Assembly (NCBI GenBank): GCA_027972325.1
Contig: JAPMOS010000056.1
Span: 181,788 to 245,787, forward strand
Source: Paratrimastix pyriformis
Lineage: Eukaryota; Preaxostyla; Paratrimastigidae
DNA length: 64,000 bases
Direction of reading: 5' to 3'
The position numbers were made by a program, and so were the translations under genes. Of this stretch, positions 1-10,227 are shown piece by piece. The notes beneath the pieces were generated by a model, which ran no database searches, had not been told where the DNA came from, and worked only from the letters and a program-made list of their open reading frames with translations. Numbering within the stretch: position 1 is the stretch's first letter; every line of letters begins with the position of its first letter.

Positions 1-186
1 AAAACGGATGCAATGATCGATGACCCGACCGAGGCCTCGTTCCAGCGGGGTATTGCGTCGGTACACAGCTCGAAGAAGGACCAAAGCAAATTTCTCGTCG
101 GGGAGCCCTCTGCGGCGCGTGGTCGCGAAGTGGACGGGTTTTTGCGTGCTGGACGGGTTTCTGCAGGGTACTGTAACGTACAGAGA

Positions 187-539
187 GAGAGAGATAGCGT
201 GTTCAACCTCAACGGCACGCAGACTAAGTTGAAATTCAAACTCGAATTATTACATTCAAGTCTGTCACTCTCCTGAGTCCTCGCATGCCACACGCGTCCA
301 CTAAGCGTGCGAATCGCAGATCCGCATTGACTCCCTCGAATTCTGTGGGAGCGCTCGGTGGAGATAGTCAATGGTCACTGACTTCCTGGTTCTTCGTCGT
401 GCTCTTTGCGGGTCTCGTTTGTTCTCGCCTCCGTCACTCCTGATCGACGGCAATAGGACTTCGTTGCTCCGATCGCTTCGACCGGGCAAGATGGAGCTGG
501 TGATGGTGTCGTCGGGGTGGTGCGTCGTGTGCGCGATCC
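187..539 (+). repeat. Dispersed repeat, copy A
   Basis: This stretch resembles 47956-48224 in the same orientation. Shared blocks include the segment around gatagcgtgttcaacctc, then gcatgccacacgcgtcca, then a block ending in gtgcgcgatcc. Copy B lies directly upstream of the probable start codon of the ZZ-finger gene, so copy A is either a degenerate duplicate of that 5' region or a family of dispersed elements. Alignment is interrupted by several indels. Confidence 0.75.
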
Positions 540-643
540 GTCCGCCGCTCTCTAGGCGGCGCGACCTGGGGGGGCGCGGCTCCCCGCTCTCGCCGGTCTG
601 CCGTCGGTCTTCCGCCTGCCGCCGCTCATGGTTGCCGCGCACC

Positions 644-1360
644 TCATGCCGAACAGGGCGAGCATGCTCTCCACCAGCTGCGTCCCGATGCGCCGGCAGA
701 GGCTTTGCACATCCAGCTTGGCCTTGCCCCTCGACTCCAGGCGCTTTTCCTGGCCTCCGCATTCTCCGGCGGCCGTGGCTCTCTGCCCTTCCTCTGCGGC
801 GCTCCCAGCGGGCTCAGTGACAGCTCGAGGAGCTCCTGGTACGTCAGGCGCGGCACAATGCCTGTGCTCCCGAAGAGGAGGATGCGGTACTGGCACGCTC
901 GCCCGCTCCTGGCGATGGCCTCACAGAGGGGCCCGTACTTCGCGCTTTTGGCCTGGAACGCCTCCTCAAAGTTCGAGGTGACCTGGATCTCCAGGACCTC
1001 CATCCCGCCGTCCGGCCGTTCCAGGACGATGTCCGGGTGCTGGTCCCTGGCCTCCGGCACCGCGGCGAGGACCTCTTCCGGGAAGGCTGCCTGCTTGTTG
1101 GTTCTGGCCACCCCGTGGTATCCGAACTTGTGCGGGACCCTCTGGGCCAGGAATCTGAAGACCCGGTCCGTGATGGCGTCACTCCTCTTGACGTAGTAGT
1201 CTCCGAACTTCCTGCCGCATCCTCCCAGCAGGTGGCTCTGCGTCTCGGGGGCCCTGCATCCAAAGGGGCACCAGCAGTCCCCTCCGCCGCCGAACCGGGC
1301 CGACACGGCCTTCACGCCCGGGAAGGCGTGGAAAAACCCGAAGCAGATATTTTGAACCAC
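644..1360 (-). pseudogene. CCHC finger plus restriction-like endonuclease (RLE) fragment
   Basis: The N-terminal part holds a zinc knuckle, CWCPFGC with a downstream H and C (TQSHLLGGCG). It is followed by HPDIVLERPDGGMEVLEIQV and later AKSAKYGPL, which match the PD-(D/E)XK nuclease core and the K..Y segment of R2/NeSL-type RLE domains. In such elements this nuclease nicks the target site. The frame shifts near 800, where another minus frame carries the likely C-terminus to about 552. Family assignment is from motif memory, not a search. Confidence 0.65.
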
Positions 1361-1583
1361 GGAGGTTGGCCCTTAACGCTCTTCAACTCTTCACCGTTAT
1401 CGCTCACCAGGTCTGACAATTTTCGGTATTTCCGCCTTGCCATTCTTTTCAGAGTATTAACTTTGAGTTCCGGCAAAATGTCACCCACATACTTATCCCT
1501 CCCTGTCAACTCCAACGGGGCTAACTCCCCAGGGCCGACACGGCCTTCACGCCCGGGAAGGCGTGGAAAAACCCGAAGCAGAT
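1297..1583. repeat. 183-bp insert flanked by 52-bp direct repeats
   Basis: Positions 1297-1348 and 1532-1583 are identical over 52 bases (beginning gggccgacacggcc, ending aagcagat). The 183 bases between them are visibly less GC-rich than the host element. The duplicated block encodes the same residues, ending FHAFPGVKAVSA, at the RNase H/CCHC boundary. The structure is that of an insertion that duplicated its target, or of a segmental duplication with captured DNA. It interrupts the retrotransposon frame. Confidence 0.85.
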
Positions 1584-2435
1584 GTTCCGGAGCTGCTGGA
1601 CCGGGCGCGTGATCTTGCCAGCCCAGCCCGACGAGAGCTTCCCCTCCAGGGGGTCCAGGGTGTGCCACCACCCCGTGGGCGCCTTCAGCCATTCCTCCGT
1701 GATGTCCTCCTCGTTCCACCATTCGGCGGTCCGCTTGGCCGCCGCCTCGCTCAGCAGCCTGTAGCAGAATGGCAGGTCCCCTGCGGGCGGCCCGCTCGCC
1801 CTCGGTCCCACCGGGGTCTCCGCCTCGACGGTGATCATCTGGAGCGCGACCTGCAGGCCCGTGGTGGGTGTCCGGTCCAAGAAGCCGAGCGGCATGGGCG
1901 GCTTCCCCCTCGCCGCCTCCGCCGCTGCTCTGGCCTGTCGATCGACCCACTGGTTCGCCGGCAACCGGGGCGCCGGGAGCGCCACCTCGTCGAGGTGGGC
2001 CGGGCAGTAGCGCAGCACCAGCCGGGGATACTTCAGCAGCTCTCGCCTGATCTCGCCAACCACGTCCCGGTAGCGCTCCACGCGGGCCACGCCCGCAATG
2101 GCCCCCAGGGTGTACTGCGAATCGCTGAGGAGGATGTAGTTCGCCCGCCGGTCTGCCTGCTCCTCCTCCAGAAGTTTCAGGGCCATGCTCACCCCCATCA
2201 GTTCCGCCAGGCCGTTCGATCCGCAACCCGGGAGGCCCATCGCCGCGCCGAGGGTCGACCCCCGCCCGTCCCTCGGGGGTAGGCCGACTATCAGCGCCGC
2301 TGCACCGCCATCCTGCCTGGCCGCGCTGCGTACCATCGACCCGTCCGTCCAGACCAGCACCGCGTCGGCTGGTGCCTGTCCGAGGTACTCCATCAGGTCT
2401 GCCGCCTCGAGGGCCCGCTTGACCTCCGGAGTCAT
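1521..2435 (-). pseudogene. Retrotransposon RNase H-like domain
   Basis: The fold is recognised from an ordered set of acidic and polar motifs: VLVWTDGS with the first Asp, a following Glu in GLAELMGVSMAL, then LLSDSQYT with a further Asp, a histidine in YCPAHLDE, and a late Asp in NQWVDRQAR. Together these match the D-E-D-H-D pattern of RNase H. It would degrade the RNA strand during element copying. The frame ends at 1521 inside a foreign insert, which separates it from the CCHC/RLE part. Confidence 0.75.
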
Positions 2436-3019
2436 GCCGCTGGGCCTCTTGGGGAGAACAGCTTATGAGCGTGGACCCGGCGGTATTCCAACAGCATCTT
2501 CTCCTCTCCTCCACGCTTGAAGGCGAAGCGTCGCTCGATGCCGGCGTGGCGTACCCACCCCCAGAGTCCGTCCGCTGCCGCCCGACGCTCCTCGTAGCAG
2601 GCCCAGGCCCTCTGGGAGATCTCTTGCCCCTCGTGGGCCAGGAGCCGGGCCGCAAAGGCGAGGCGATCTCTCTCGTAGGCCGCCTTCAGCCCCCGCAGGC
2701 CCAGCCCGCGCTTTCGGATGGGCTCGAAGAAGAAGCGATGCGGGATGCCCGGGAGCTCCTTGCCTCGCTCGTTCCGCAGCCAGGCCACGCACCTGTGTTC
2801 CAAGGCCTTCTCCATCTCCCCCAGCCACTTCAGGGGGAAGTCCGCGATGGGGAAGAGGTAGCTCAGCACCGGGACGGCCCAGCAGTTGGCGGTCTGGATC
2901 TTGGCCATGGGCGGCAGCTCCGACTCATCAATTGCAGCGAGCCGCTCCTCCAACGTGGCCCTTGCCCGTTCCCTGGCCGGCCCCCAGTCCAGCCGCAGGT
3001 TGATCACGAACCACCACAT
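2432..3019 (-). pseudogene. Retrotransposon RT C-terminal (thumb/linker) fragment
   Basis: About 195 residues without the RT catalytic motifs. The Trp/Leu-rich segment with motifs such as IQTANCWAVPVLSYLFPI and RKRGLGLRGLKAAYERDR is characteristic of the region after the polymerase domain of non-LTR elements. The frame stops at 2432 and the RNase H frame takes over, overlapping by a few bases, which implies a one-base frameshift. The upstream boundary near 3019 is where protein similarity ends by eye. Confidence 0.65.
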
Positions 3020-3192
3020 AACCCCCTGTCCTCTACTCTCTATCCGAAATTCCCCTCTTTTCTTTCTTTCTCGTGTTAGTGCAGCCTAAGAGATCGTGTT
3101 TGAACCAACAAAAATACTTCTGGAAAGAAGCAAAGAGGAGAGAAAAATCTGTTCGACAGCCAGAGCTTGAAGTGCCCGGGAGCGGGCGGCGC

Positions 3193-5050
3193 TCACGGTG
3201 CCGCAGCAGCAGCAGCAGTGACGGGCTTGGCGGCAGCGGGCGTATCGGCCTCATCCTCGAAGATTTCGGAAAGAAGCTTGTGTGCGCCAACAGCGTTAAT
3301 GCAAAGGTAGCGAGGATGGCATCGCAGCTTCGCAACAAGGCGATCGATGGCAGGGATCGGGAGAACCGAGAGTAAACAGGAGCCGATTTGGTAGAGGCTC
3401 ACTCCCGCGTTGGTGGCACCGGGAAGAGGCGGAGGGTTGAACTGGTCGGCAACATATTTGGCCTCGTAGAAGAAGTTTGCATTGCAGCACCTTTCGAAAT
3501 CGATCAGTTCAATGCGCATCGGAGAGCGCCGCAGCAGAAAATTCCCGGGGCGAAGGTCCCCGTGGCCTGCCAACAAAAATAAGAGGGTCTTGTTTCTCGA
3601 ACGCCCAAGAAGAACAGACACAATCTGCACGCCAGCAGGTTTTGCACGGGGCGGATCATCAACCGAGCGATTTGAAGAGGGTCATCGCCGTGCAAGAGGG
3701 AGAAGTGCGAGAGGGGCTCCCCAAGAAAGGGCATTTTAATCATGGCATATGGTCGATTGAAGAGCTGGATCTGATCAAAATGTATGAAACAAAACAAACC
3801 AACGCCCGGGGACAGACATCGAATAGACGTGTATAATTGTCCCTGTAGCCAACGAGATTGGCGGCAAGACGTGAATCTTGGTCATCGTCGACAACTTTAA
3901 GGTACGCTCCATCAACAAGCTGATATAAATTCCGGAATCGATTGACAGCTGGAGGAACCAAGCGGGCACCGGCGGGCAACGGGAGCATGACGGAGGGCAC
4001 GATCTCGCGGCATAGAGTGCAGGGTGGCTTCAAGTCAATCAGCCTCGCGATGGCACGTTGGAGCTTTGGCCACAAAACGTGCACTGGCTTGGGTTGGAGC
4101 TCGGGGGGCAGATGGCCCCCGCCCCCCCCGATGAAATTCGCAGGTGCGAACGAAAATGGGCCATCAACGTGATCGTCGAGTTCAAGGTGTAATCCCACTG
4201 TCGTTGGCTCTTGCTGCGGAGTGTCTGGAGTGGACGTTGGCTCTTGCTGCGAAGTATATATGGAGTGGAAGGGAAACGTTCAAGCAGACCATGAGAACGA
4301 TCTTGAACCAGAAGACGAGGAAGATTCGAGACGGGGAACGAGGAATAAAGAAGAATGGGACCAGGGGCGCATGCTCGCGAGTCTTGAGCAAGCCTGCAAT
4401 GGCGAAGCAGGACATGATCATGTAGGCGAGTGACTGGTGGAGGCATTCTGAAACAAAGACTCATGAGTGAGGAACCAGGACAACCCGGGCAGAAAGACCA
4501 TCCAGATTCTTCTCACTCTGGACCTCCCCATTAACAATGGGGAAGGAGCTGAATAATAGCTGGACATCGGAACACGATGCCGGAGAATATGGAAGTGAAG
4601 GATGGGGCCAACCGTCCTCTCGCAATTGCGGCTTCGACATGAAAGAAACATGTGTGCCCATGCCCATGCAATAAAGCAGACCATCTGGGGCAAGCCAGCC
4701 CAAACGGTCGAAGTGGTATCGATCGCCACTTCAGGCGGAGCAAAAAGGGTCCGATTCGCAGAGAGAAAGGCTGCAAAGTCGGTGCACAATGCTTTGTGGT
4801 CCGGCTCCCAGGTGGGATCAGGCTTTTGTTTGTTGGCACCCCGGCGGTAGGCAGCCCAAGCAACCAAAGGAGGGGATGCCTTGAAGGATCGAAATAATCC
4901 AGGGGCACAACAGGGGACTGCAGATGCTGGGGTGGAAGAGGACACGGCCTGAGGGGACGGGTGGTCAACGATCGGAATCGGATAAAAACACCGGTCTGGA
5001 GCGATCGGAGCCGGAGGGTAAAAACGGTCTGGAGCGATCGGACCGCTCAT
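3193..5050 (-). CDS. Multi-exon kinase-like phosphotransferase, hypothetical
   Basis: A minus-strand gene assembled from several open stretches. It probably starts with the ATG at 5050 (residues MSGPIAPDRF), followed by a Pro/Ser-rich leader. Middle exons (about 4700-4480 and 4455-4280) look helical and hydrophobic. The C-terminal part (about 4130-3193) carries kinase-fold signs: GAYLKVVDDD with a possible ATP-binding Lys, then HGDLRPGNFLL as an H-x-D-x4-N catalytic loop, then ELIDFERC in place of DFG. It is therefore a diverged protein-kinase-like or aminoglycoside/choline-kinase-like enzyme; the substrate is unknown. Exon joins are not all resolved: the join before HGDLRP does not keep frame with the obvious donor, so a frameshift or a different donor is possible. 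The C-terminus is Ala-rich. Confidence 0.55.
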
Positions 5051-5532
5051 AGGTAACTCCTTCGTGTTGATTCGTTATCCCCTTCCCCCCGGTTCGCGGG
5101 GAGGGCACAAGAAAAGGGGGTAATATACGTTATCACGGGGGTGGTCACGCCACGGGTTCATACCGTACCCAGTCGTTCTCCCGCCCGGGGCTTCCGGGCC
5201 TTTTTCTGACCCCAGGAGTCACCTGGGCCTGGGGGCTTGTAGTGGCGTTTTGCCCTTTGGTGCAACGCGGGGTCACGGTGGGGGCCCGACGATGGGTGCT
5301 ATCCGGTGCAGCCTCGGCTATAGGGTTGTACCCAAACGCCCCGCGGTGCGGGCGATACCTCTTCCAAAGAAACCCGCTGCTGGAGGGTCGAAAAGGGGTC
5401 TGACGAGTGGCGAAGTACACTAAATAGGCAGAATGATCAACTGATGTCAAAATCCGATGCACCATCATTCTCACATACCCCTCACAAAAAAACAGCATTC
5501 AAACTTCTTCCTCGCCAGTCCGGCGCCCGAAT
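5051..5532. other. No convincing gene
   Basis: Between the kinase-like gene and the next ORFs I see only short open frames without family features. A small duplicated phrase, ggtctggagcgatcggagc, sits at the 5' end of the kinase-like gene and codes a repeated APIAPDR. The 5' flank probably contains that gene's promoter, but no element is recognisable. Confidence 0.5.
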
Positions 5533-6019
5533 TTACCACCATCCGGGAAAAGTGCGAGAAAACGATCCAGCGTGGTGAAACAGACTGAAACGCGAAAGTG
5601 GATCCCATTTCCGAGATTCGGTAACGGGCTGATCGTCAAAGTGGGCAAGATGATCCATGAGGCTACTTTCAGCGGTTTTAACCCAAATTTCAATAAGAAG
5701 TTGTTTCAAAAGAGCCTTGCGAAGGGTGGAATCGATGTCAGAATGTTGGTTGTCAACTCGATGAACGAGCAGCATTCTTGATGCTCCCAGAGAGAACGGC
5801 TTGAACGAATCGCCCAATTCCGCACCATAGGAAGAAGAGCATCTCATCTTGATTTTTGGTGGTTGTAGTGGTGAGCTTCGGTGGCAGTGGCCAAGTCAGC
5901 CGCAAAAACGACTCGTGACCACCCGTGTCAACGTATATAACCCCCTGAGGTAACTCAAACAGTGGGGCGGGGGTCAGCTCCACATCTCGTTCAATTCGAA
6001 TTTCTTCTGTGAAGTCCAC
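5533..6019 (-). CDS. Hypothetical exons, unknown function
   Basis: Two overlapping minus frames look coding. One (6019-5753) starts MDFTEEIRIERDVELTP and contains a run of six threonines. The other (5847-5533) contains LRKALLKQLLIEIWVKTAES and ends near FSRTFPGW at 5535, next to a possible donor. They may be parts of one spliced gene or one frame-shifted ORF. I recognise no family. Base composition is closer to 50 percent GC than that of the neighbouring conserved genes, as in the kinase-like gene downstream. Confidence 0.3.
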
Positions 6020-6160
6020 AGCAGTTCAGTCGCGGAAACACCCCCATCAGGCCCAACCAGTCAAGTTCGAGCAATCCCCTCAGCATCTTCTCCTACTCCC
6101 ATCCCCAACGGATTCTCGCTATTCGACTGCGGCGGCCAAGGTGATTGTTTTTTCCGCTCT

Positions 6161-6391
6161 GTGGCTGCAGCCACGGGCCGATCCACGGAGCAGCACGCGG
6201 GGGAGCGCCTCCGCGCCTGCTGCTTCTTCGGGACCAACTCGGCCGTGCTGAGGCTCTTCATCCGAGACGAACTCCATTTCGATTTTGACACCGGAGCCCC
6301 CCAAGATTTGAGCCCCTTCAGCCAGAAGATCCAGGCCCACGTGGCCCGCATGGTCTCCCCGGCCGGGTGCCCGAAAGGGCTCTCCTCCTGA
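6161..6391 (+). CDS. Short ORF, unknown
   Basis: A 76-codon plus-strand frame beginning MAAATGRSTEQ and containing CCFFGTNSAVLRLFIRDELH. It lies just upstream of the reverse-transcriptase fragment and could be a terminal exon, the start of the retrotransposon ORF, or chance. The opposite strand is also open here. No family is recognised. Confidence 0.2.
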   Translation: MAAATGRSTEQHAGERLRACCFFGTNSAVLRLFIRDELHFDFDTGAPQDLSPFSQKIQAHVARMVSPAGCPKGLSS

Positions 6392-6445
6392 GCTTGGCGC
6401 TGGCCTCCGAGCGGTCGGTGATCATCATCACCGATCTTCTCGCGG

Positions 6446-7726
6446 TTGGGACTTGCCTCCTCCCCGCCGGTTTTCCTTTCCTTGTCTGATCAGCATTACC
6501 GTGCCTACCTGCCTGCCGCCCCCCTGCGCACGCCCGCAACACCCATCCCTCAGCCTGCCGCCTCCCTTCAGCAGCCATCGCCGTCCTCCCAGCCCAACCC
6601 CTCACTCCAACAACCCCTGCAAGCCGCTCCCACTCCGCAACCATCAGCCTCCCAGCCCGGCCGCATCTTCAAGTCCGCAGACGATCTCGCCCGATCCGGC
6701 TTCCTCCGCCTGGTCACCCTGGCCAGGTGGCTCAAGGACCCGTCCAGCGTCACCTCCCTCAAGCTCGTCCAGTTTGGCGCCAGTGGCCAAAAAATCCTCC
6801 TCGAACAGCCGACCGCCCCCATCGCCCACGCAGTCCGGGACAGGGTCCTCAGGGTTGCGACCAACCGCGACCTCCTAGCCCGACTCGCCATCGCCTCCAT
6901 CCATCTCATCGCTCCAGCACACAAATCCCGCCTCGCCGATGTCGCGCTCCTCAATTGGCTCCCTCCCCAGGCAACGCAGACCCCCACCCCCACTCCCTCC
7001 CTTCCACCCACAAGCCTCCCCACCCTCCGAGTGCCATCCCATCCCTGCGTCGCAATGGGTCCCGCCGTCGTTTTACCCTCGCCAGCCGCTTCGCCGTTGC
7101 GTTCAAGACCCGTCTGTCCGCTCTCGTCACGCTCCTTCCTTCGGCAACCACCAGCCCGCCTGACCCCGCCTCCCTCCAAGCCGGCCGTGGAGCAGGCAAC
7201 TGCCTCACTGCTGGCCCTACCCAACGAGCTCCTGGCCCGCCGAGTCGCCAACCACCCCCTGCCGCCCCGGAGATCCCCGCTCTCACCCTGACGTCAGAGC
7301 AGGTCAAGGCCTGCATCCTCAAGGTGGGGGGACGTGGGACAGCCGGGGGGCCGAGTGGCCTCGCCCCCGACCCCCTGCGCAAGGTGGTTTTGAAGGACGA
7401 AGCCATCGTGGACCTCCTCACCACAGCTTTCAACTACTTCCTGGCAGCCGGGTGGCTGCCGCGTTGCCTTTGCGCATCCCGCCTCGTCGCCGTTCCCAAG
7501 AAGAACCCCCGCCTGCTCCGACCGATCGCCATCCCCGAGACGCTCACCAGAGTCCTGACCCGCCTCCTCGCCCACACCCTGCCCAGCCTGTGCCCCACCC
7601 AGTTCGGCCTCCACTCCAACGACGGGGCCACAGCCCTTGCCACCACCATTTCAGCCATCATCGACTCCAGCCTCCCAACACCACCATCATTCAGCTCGAT
7701 CTCCGCAACGCTTTCGGGCACTTCCA
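6446..7726 (+). pseudogene. Non-LTR retrotransposon RT fragment (N-terminal half)
   Basis: A Pro/Ser-rich leader is followed by RT finger-region motifs: GGPSGLAPDPLRKVV, then RLVAVPKKN, then LRPIAIPETLTRVLTRLL and PTQFGLHSNDGATAL. After a frameshift near 7670 the palm motif A appears as IIQLDLRNAFGHFHRAS (7690-7740). Motifs B and C (the F/YADD box) are missing. At about 7727 the sequence changes to FG-nucleoporin coding DNA in another frame. The element is therefore truncated at its 3' side, either by recombination with the nucleoporin gene or by an assembly join. It lies in the orientation opposite to the 0.6-3.0 kb element. Confidence 0.8.
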
Positions 7727-10095
7727 CCGGGCTTCGGCGCCGCTGCTGTGGGAAAGCCCTCGCCCTTCGCGGCCGCCACGGTCTTTGGCCCGAAGGAGGC
7801 CAAGCCCTCGCCCTTCGGCGCCCCCGCCCTTCCATCTCCTTTCGCCGCCCCTGCCCCCGCCGCCGCTGCCGCCCCCGCTGCCTCTTCCGAGAAGCCGCCA
7901 TCGCCTCCTGCGGCGGCTGAAAAGTCGGCCTCTCCCTTCGCCCCTCCTGCCCCCTCCGACAAGCCATCCCCTTTCGGTGCCCCCGTGGCACCCGCCGCCC
8001 CCGCCGCCGACAAAGCCCGGCCCTCGCCCTTCGGTGGGGCCCCGGCGGCGACCGCGTCGGACGCTGGCAAGCCCAGCAGCCCCTTGCCGCCAGCTGTGGG
8101 CCCGGCACCCACGGAGAAGCCCTCGCCCTTCGGCGGCGCCCCTCCTGCCCTGCCATCCGTGGCGGCCTTCCCCGCACCGAGCCCTCCCGCCCCCGCCGCA
8201 GCCGCCGGAGCGCCTCCCCGCCGCCCTCGATACGGCCGCTCCGGCCACTGCCCCTGCCCCGGCCATTCCAGCTCCGGCCTCGCCCGCTCCAGCGGCTCCC
8301 GCTTCGCCTCCGGCCGCCACCGCTCCGGCGCCGGCGCCAGCACCAGCACCAGCACCCGCGGCGGCGCCAAACCCCTTTGCCACCAAGTCGCCCTTCACGT
8401 CGGGGAACAATCCCTTTGCCCCCGCCAACCCACCACCGGCCCCGGCGCCGCGCCCGCCGCACCCGCACCCGCTCCTGCACCTGCACACGCGCCCGCGCCC
8501 GCGCCCGCGCCCGCGCCAGCACCCGCTGTCTTGCCCCCGTCCCCGGCTGCCCCACCCGCCGCCCCCGCCGTGTCGCCCGCCAAGCCGTCGCCCTTCGGCG
8601 CACCCGCGGCCGCCAAGCCGTCCATCTTTGGGGCCCCGGCCGCCTCGACTTCCGGCAGCATTTTCGGGGCGCCCAGCAGTGGCCCGGCCGCCAGCATCTT
8701 CGGGGCGCCCGCAGGTCCGTTGTTGCGCGCCCTGCTCCCCGCTGCGAGACGGGACCCACTCCCGCACTCCTCCTTCTCGACCCCCCTGCCCCCTGGCACC
8801 CTCCCTCCGTCTCTCATTCATGCTCCGCCTCCTCTGCCCCAGCTTCTTTGGCGCGGCCGCGGCCCCCGCTGGCGCCCCTCCTCAGCCCAGCATCTTCGGC
8901 GCCGCCGCCCCCGCCCCCGCCCCGGCTGCTGCGAGCTCTGCCTTCGGCCCACCCGCAGGCAGCGCCTTCGGGATGGCCGCCCTGGGCGGGCTGAGCAGCA
9001 TGGGGTTCGGCGGCCCCGCCAAGCCAGCCGCCCCCGCCGCCCCCGCCGCCCCCGCCGCCTCGCCCTTCGGCGCCTTTGCGCCACCCGCCACGCCCCCTGC
9101 TCCTGCCCCGGCACCCGCCGCCTCGGCCTTCGGGGGAAGCAGCAGCGGAGCCTTCCTGCAGCCGGCCTCCTTCGCCATGCGCGCCTCGCCGCCACCCGCA
9201 GCGCCCGCCCCGGCCCCGGCCCCGGCCCCTGCTGCCGGCTCGGCCTTCGCGGCCCGACCCACGGGCGGGATGGCCAGCCTGATGGGCGCCTCGGGCTTCG
9301 GCTCGTCGGCCTTCGGGAGCGCCGCCCCGGCCTTCGGGGGCGCGCCCGCCTTTGGAAGCGCCGCCCCGGCATTCGGGAGCGCCGCCCCGGCATTCGGGAG
9401 CGCCGCCCCGGCATTCGGGAGCGCCGCCCCGGCCTTCGGCGGTCTGTGTTCGGCAGACGTCGTCTCACCGTTGCATGCTCACCTCTCCCTCCTGGCTGTG
9501 TGCAGCAGCGGCCCCATCTGCTGCCGCCGCCGCCCCGCCGTCGGCCTTCGGGGGCGGCTCAGCCTTCGCCGCCCGGGCGGCCCCTGCGGGCGGCTCAGCC
9601 TTCGCCGCCCGGGCGGCCCCTGCGGGCGGCTCGGCCTTCGGGAGCTTTGGGGCCCAGGCGACGGCAGGTTCCATCTTCGGCGCCCCCGCCGCAGCCGCCG
9701 CCCCATCGTCCATCTTCGGCCCCCAGGGCGGCGCCCAGTGGCAGGTGCGGCAAGCCCCCCTCAGAGTACGCCGGTCAATCATCCCAAACACCCGGCCGCT
9801 GCTTGGGTGCCAGTTTGCGGGATTCATGAAGGGTGGGTCGTTCGTGCAGCTAGGAGGAAGCGCTTTTCCAAAAGGTGTTTCTCCCATTTCCCAGCCCCAT
9901 CTCGTCTTCGCACGCAAAGATCCTCATCCACACACGCCCCCTCCACGGCCGGAGATCCCTGGCGAAACAACGGACGCGGCCGGGTGTTGCAGAAGCGCCC
10001 GTCCCCTTCAAATGGAGGCACTTTTCGCATTGCTCATCCACCCGTCGGCGCACGACATTCACACTCCGGAGGACGCACGAACGATCGGGATATAA
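7727..10095 (+). CDS. FG-repeat nucleoporin, N-terminus missing
   Basis: The protein is a low-complexity Ala/Pro/Ser chain studded with SPFG, SIFG and AFG repeats, the permeability-barrier sequence of nuclear pore proteins. About 40 FG-type motifs are spread over three exons: about 7727-8715, about 8840-9441 and from 9506 onward. The 9442-9505 intron is clear (gtctgtg donor, gtgtgcag acceptor) and keeps FG repeats in frame on both sides. I see no GLFG-rich tract and no Nup98 autoproteolytic domain, so a Nup62/Nup214-like FG segment is the safer statement. After the last FG (about 9720) the frame continues to a stop at 10095, but a donor at GGAQWQ followed by gtgcgg may end it differently. The true start is not seen because RT sequence abuts at 7727. 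Confidence 0.75.
9340..9440 (+). repeat. 21-bp tandem repeat coding AAPAFGS
   Basis: Four to five head-to-tail copies of a 21-base unit built around gccgccccggcattcgggag, in frame in the nucleoporin. Nearly identical units suggest recent expansion. A second in-frame repeat, a 36-base unit coding GGSAFAARAAPA, lies at about 9555-9630. Confidence 0.9.
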
Positions 10096-10227
10096 TTGGA
10101 TGGTATGTTTGCCGCTCCGGGCGCGGGGAGAGTCGGGGGTAAAAAAAACAAACAAGCTATAACACACGAGAATACAGAGTTCTCCCAGGGGGGGGGAGCG
10201 GGTGCTTTGCTATTTTGACGGCCCATT

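Larger units (their letters stand above)
560..3019 (-). mobile_element. 5'-truncated non-LTR retrotransposon with RNase H and RLE
   Basis: Reading on the minus strand, three protein pieces follow one another in different frames: a post-polymerase RT region (3019-2432), an RNase H-like domain (2435-1521), and a CCHC finger followed by a restriction-like endonuclease (1360-about 560). The order RT, RNase H, CCHC, RLE is typical of RLE-class non-LTR elements that have gained an RNase H. The RT palm with its catalytic aspartates is absent, so the copy is 5'-truncated. Frame breaks near 2440, 1350 and 800 and an internal insertion make it dead. Confidence 0.8.

Noticed and set aside
1-276. Plus-strand ORFs at the window start
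   Set aside because: Short, without features, and overlapping the dispersed repeat; no support as genes.
7434-8821. Long Arg/Gly-rich and Ala/Gly-rich ORFs antisense to the nucleoporin
   Set aside because: They mirror the GC-rich repeat coding strand and lose family signal; the FG repeats on the plus strand explain the region.
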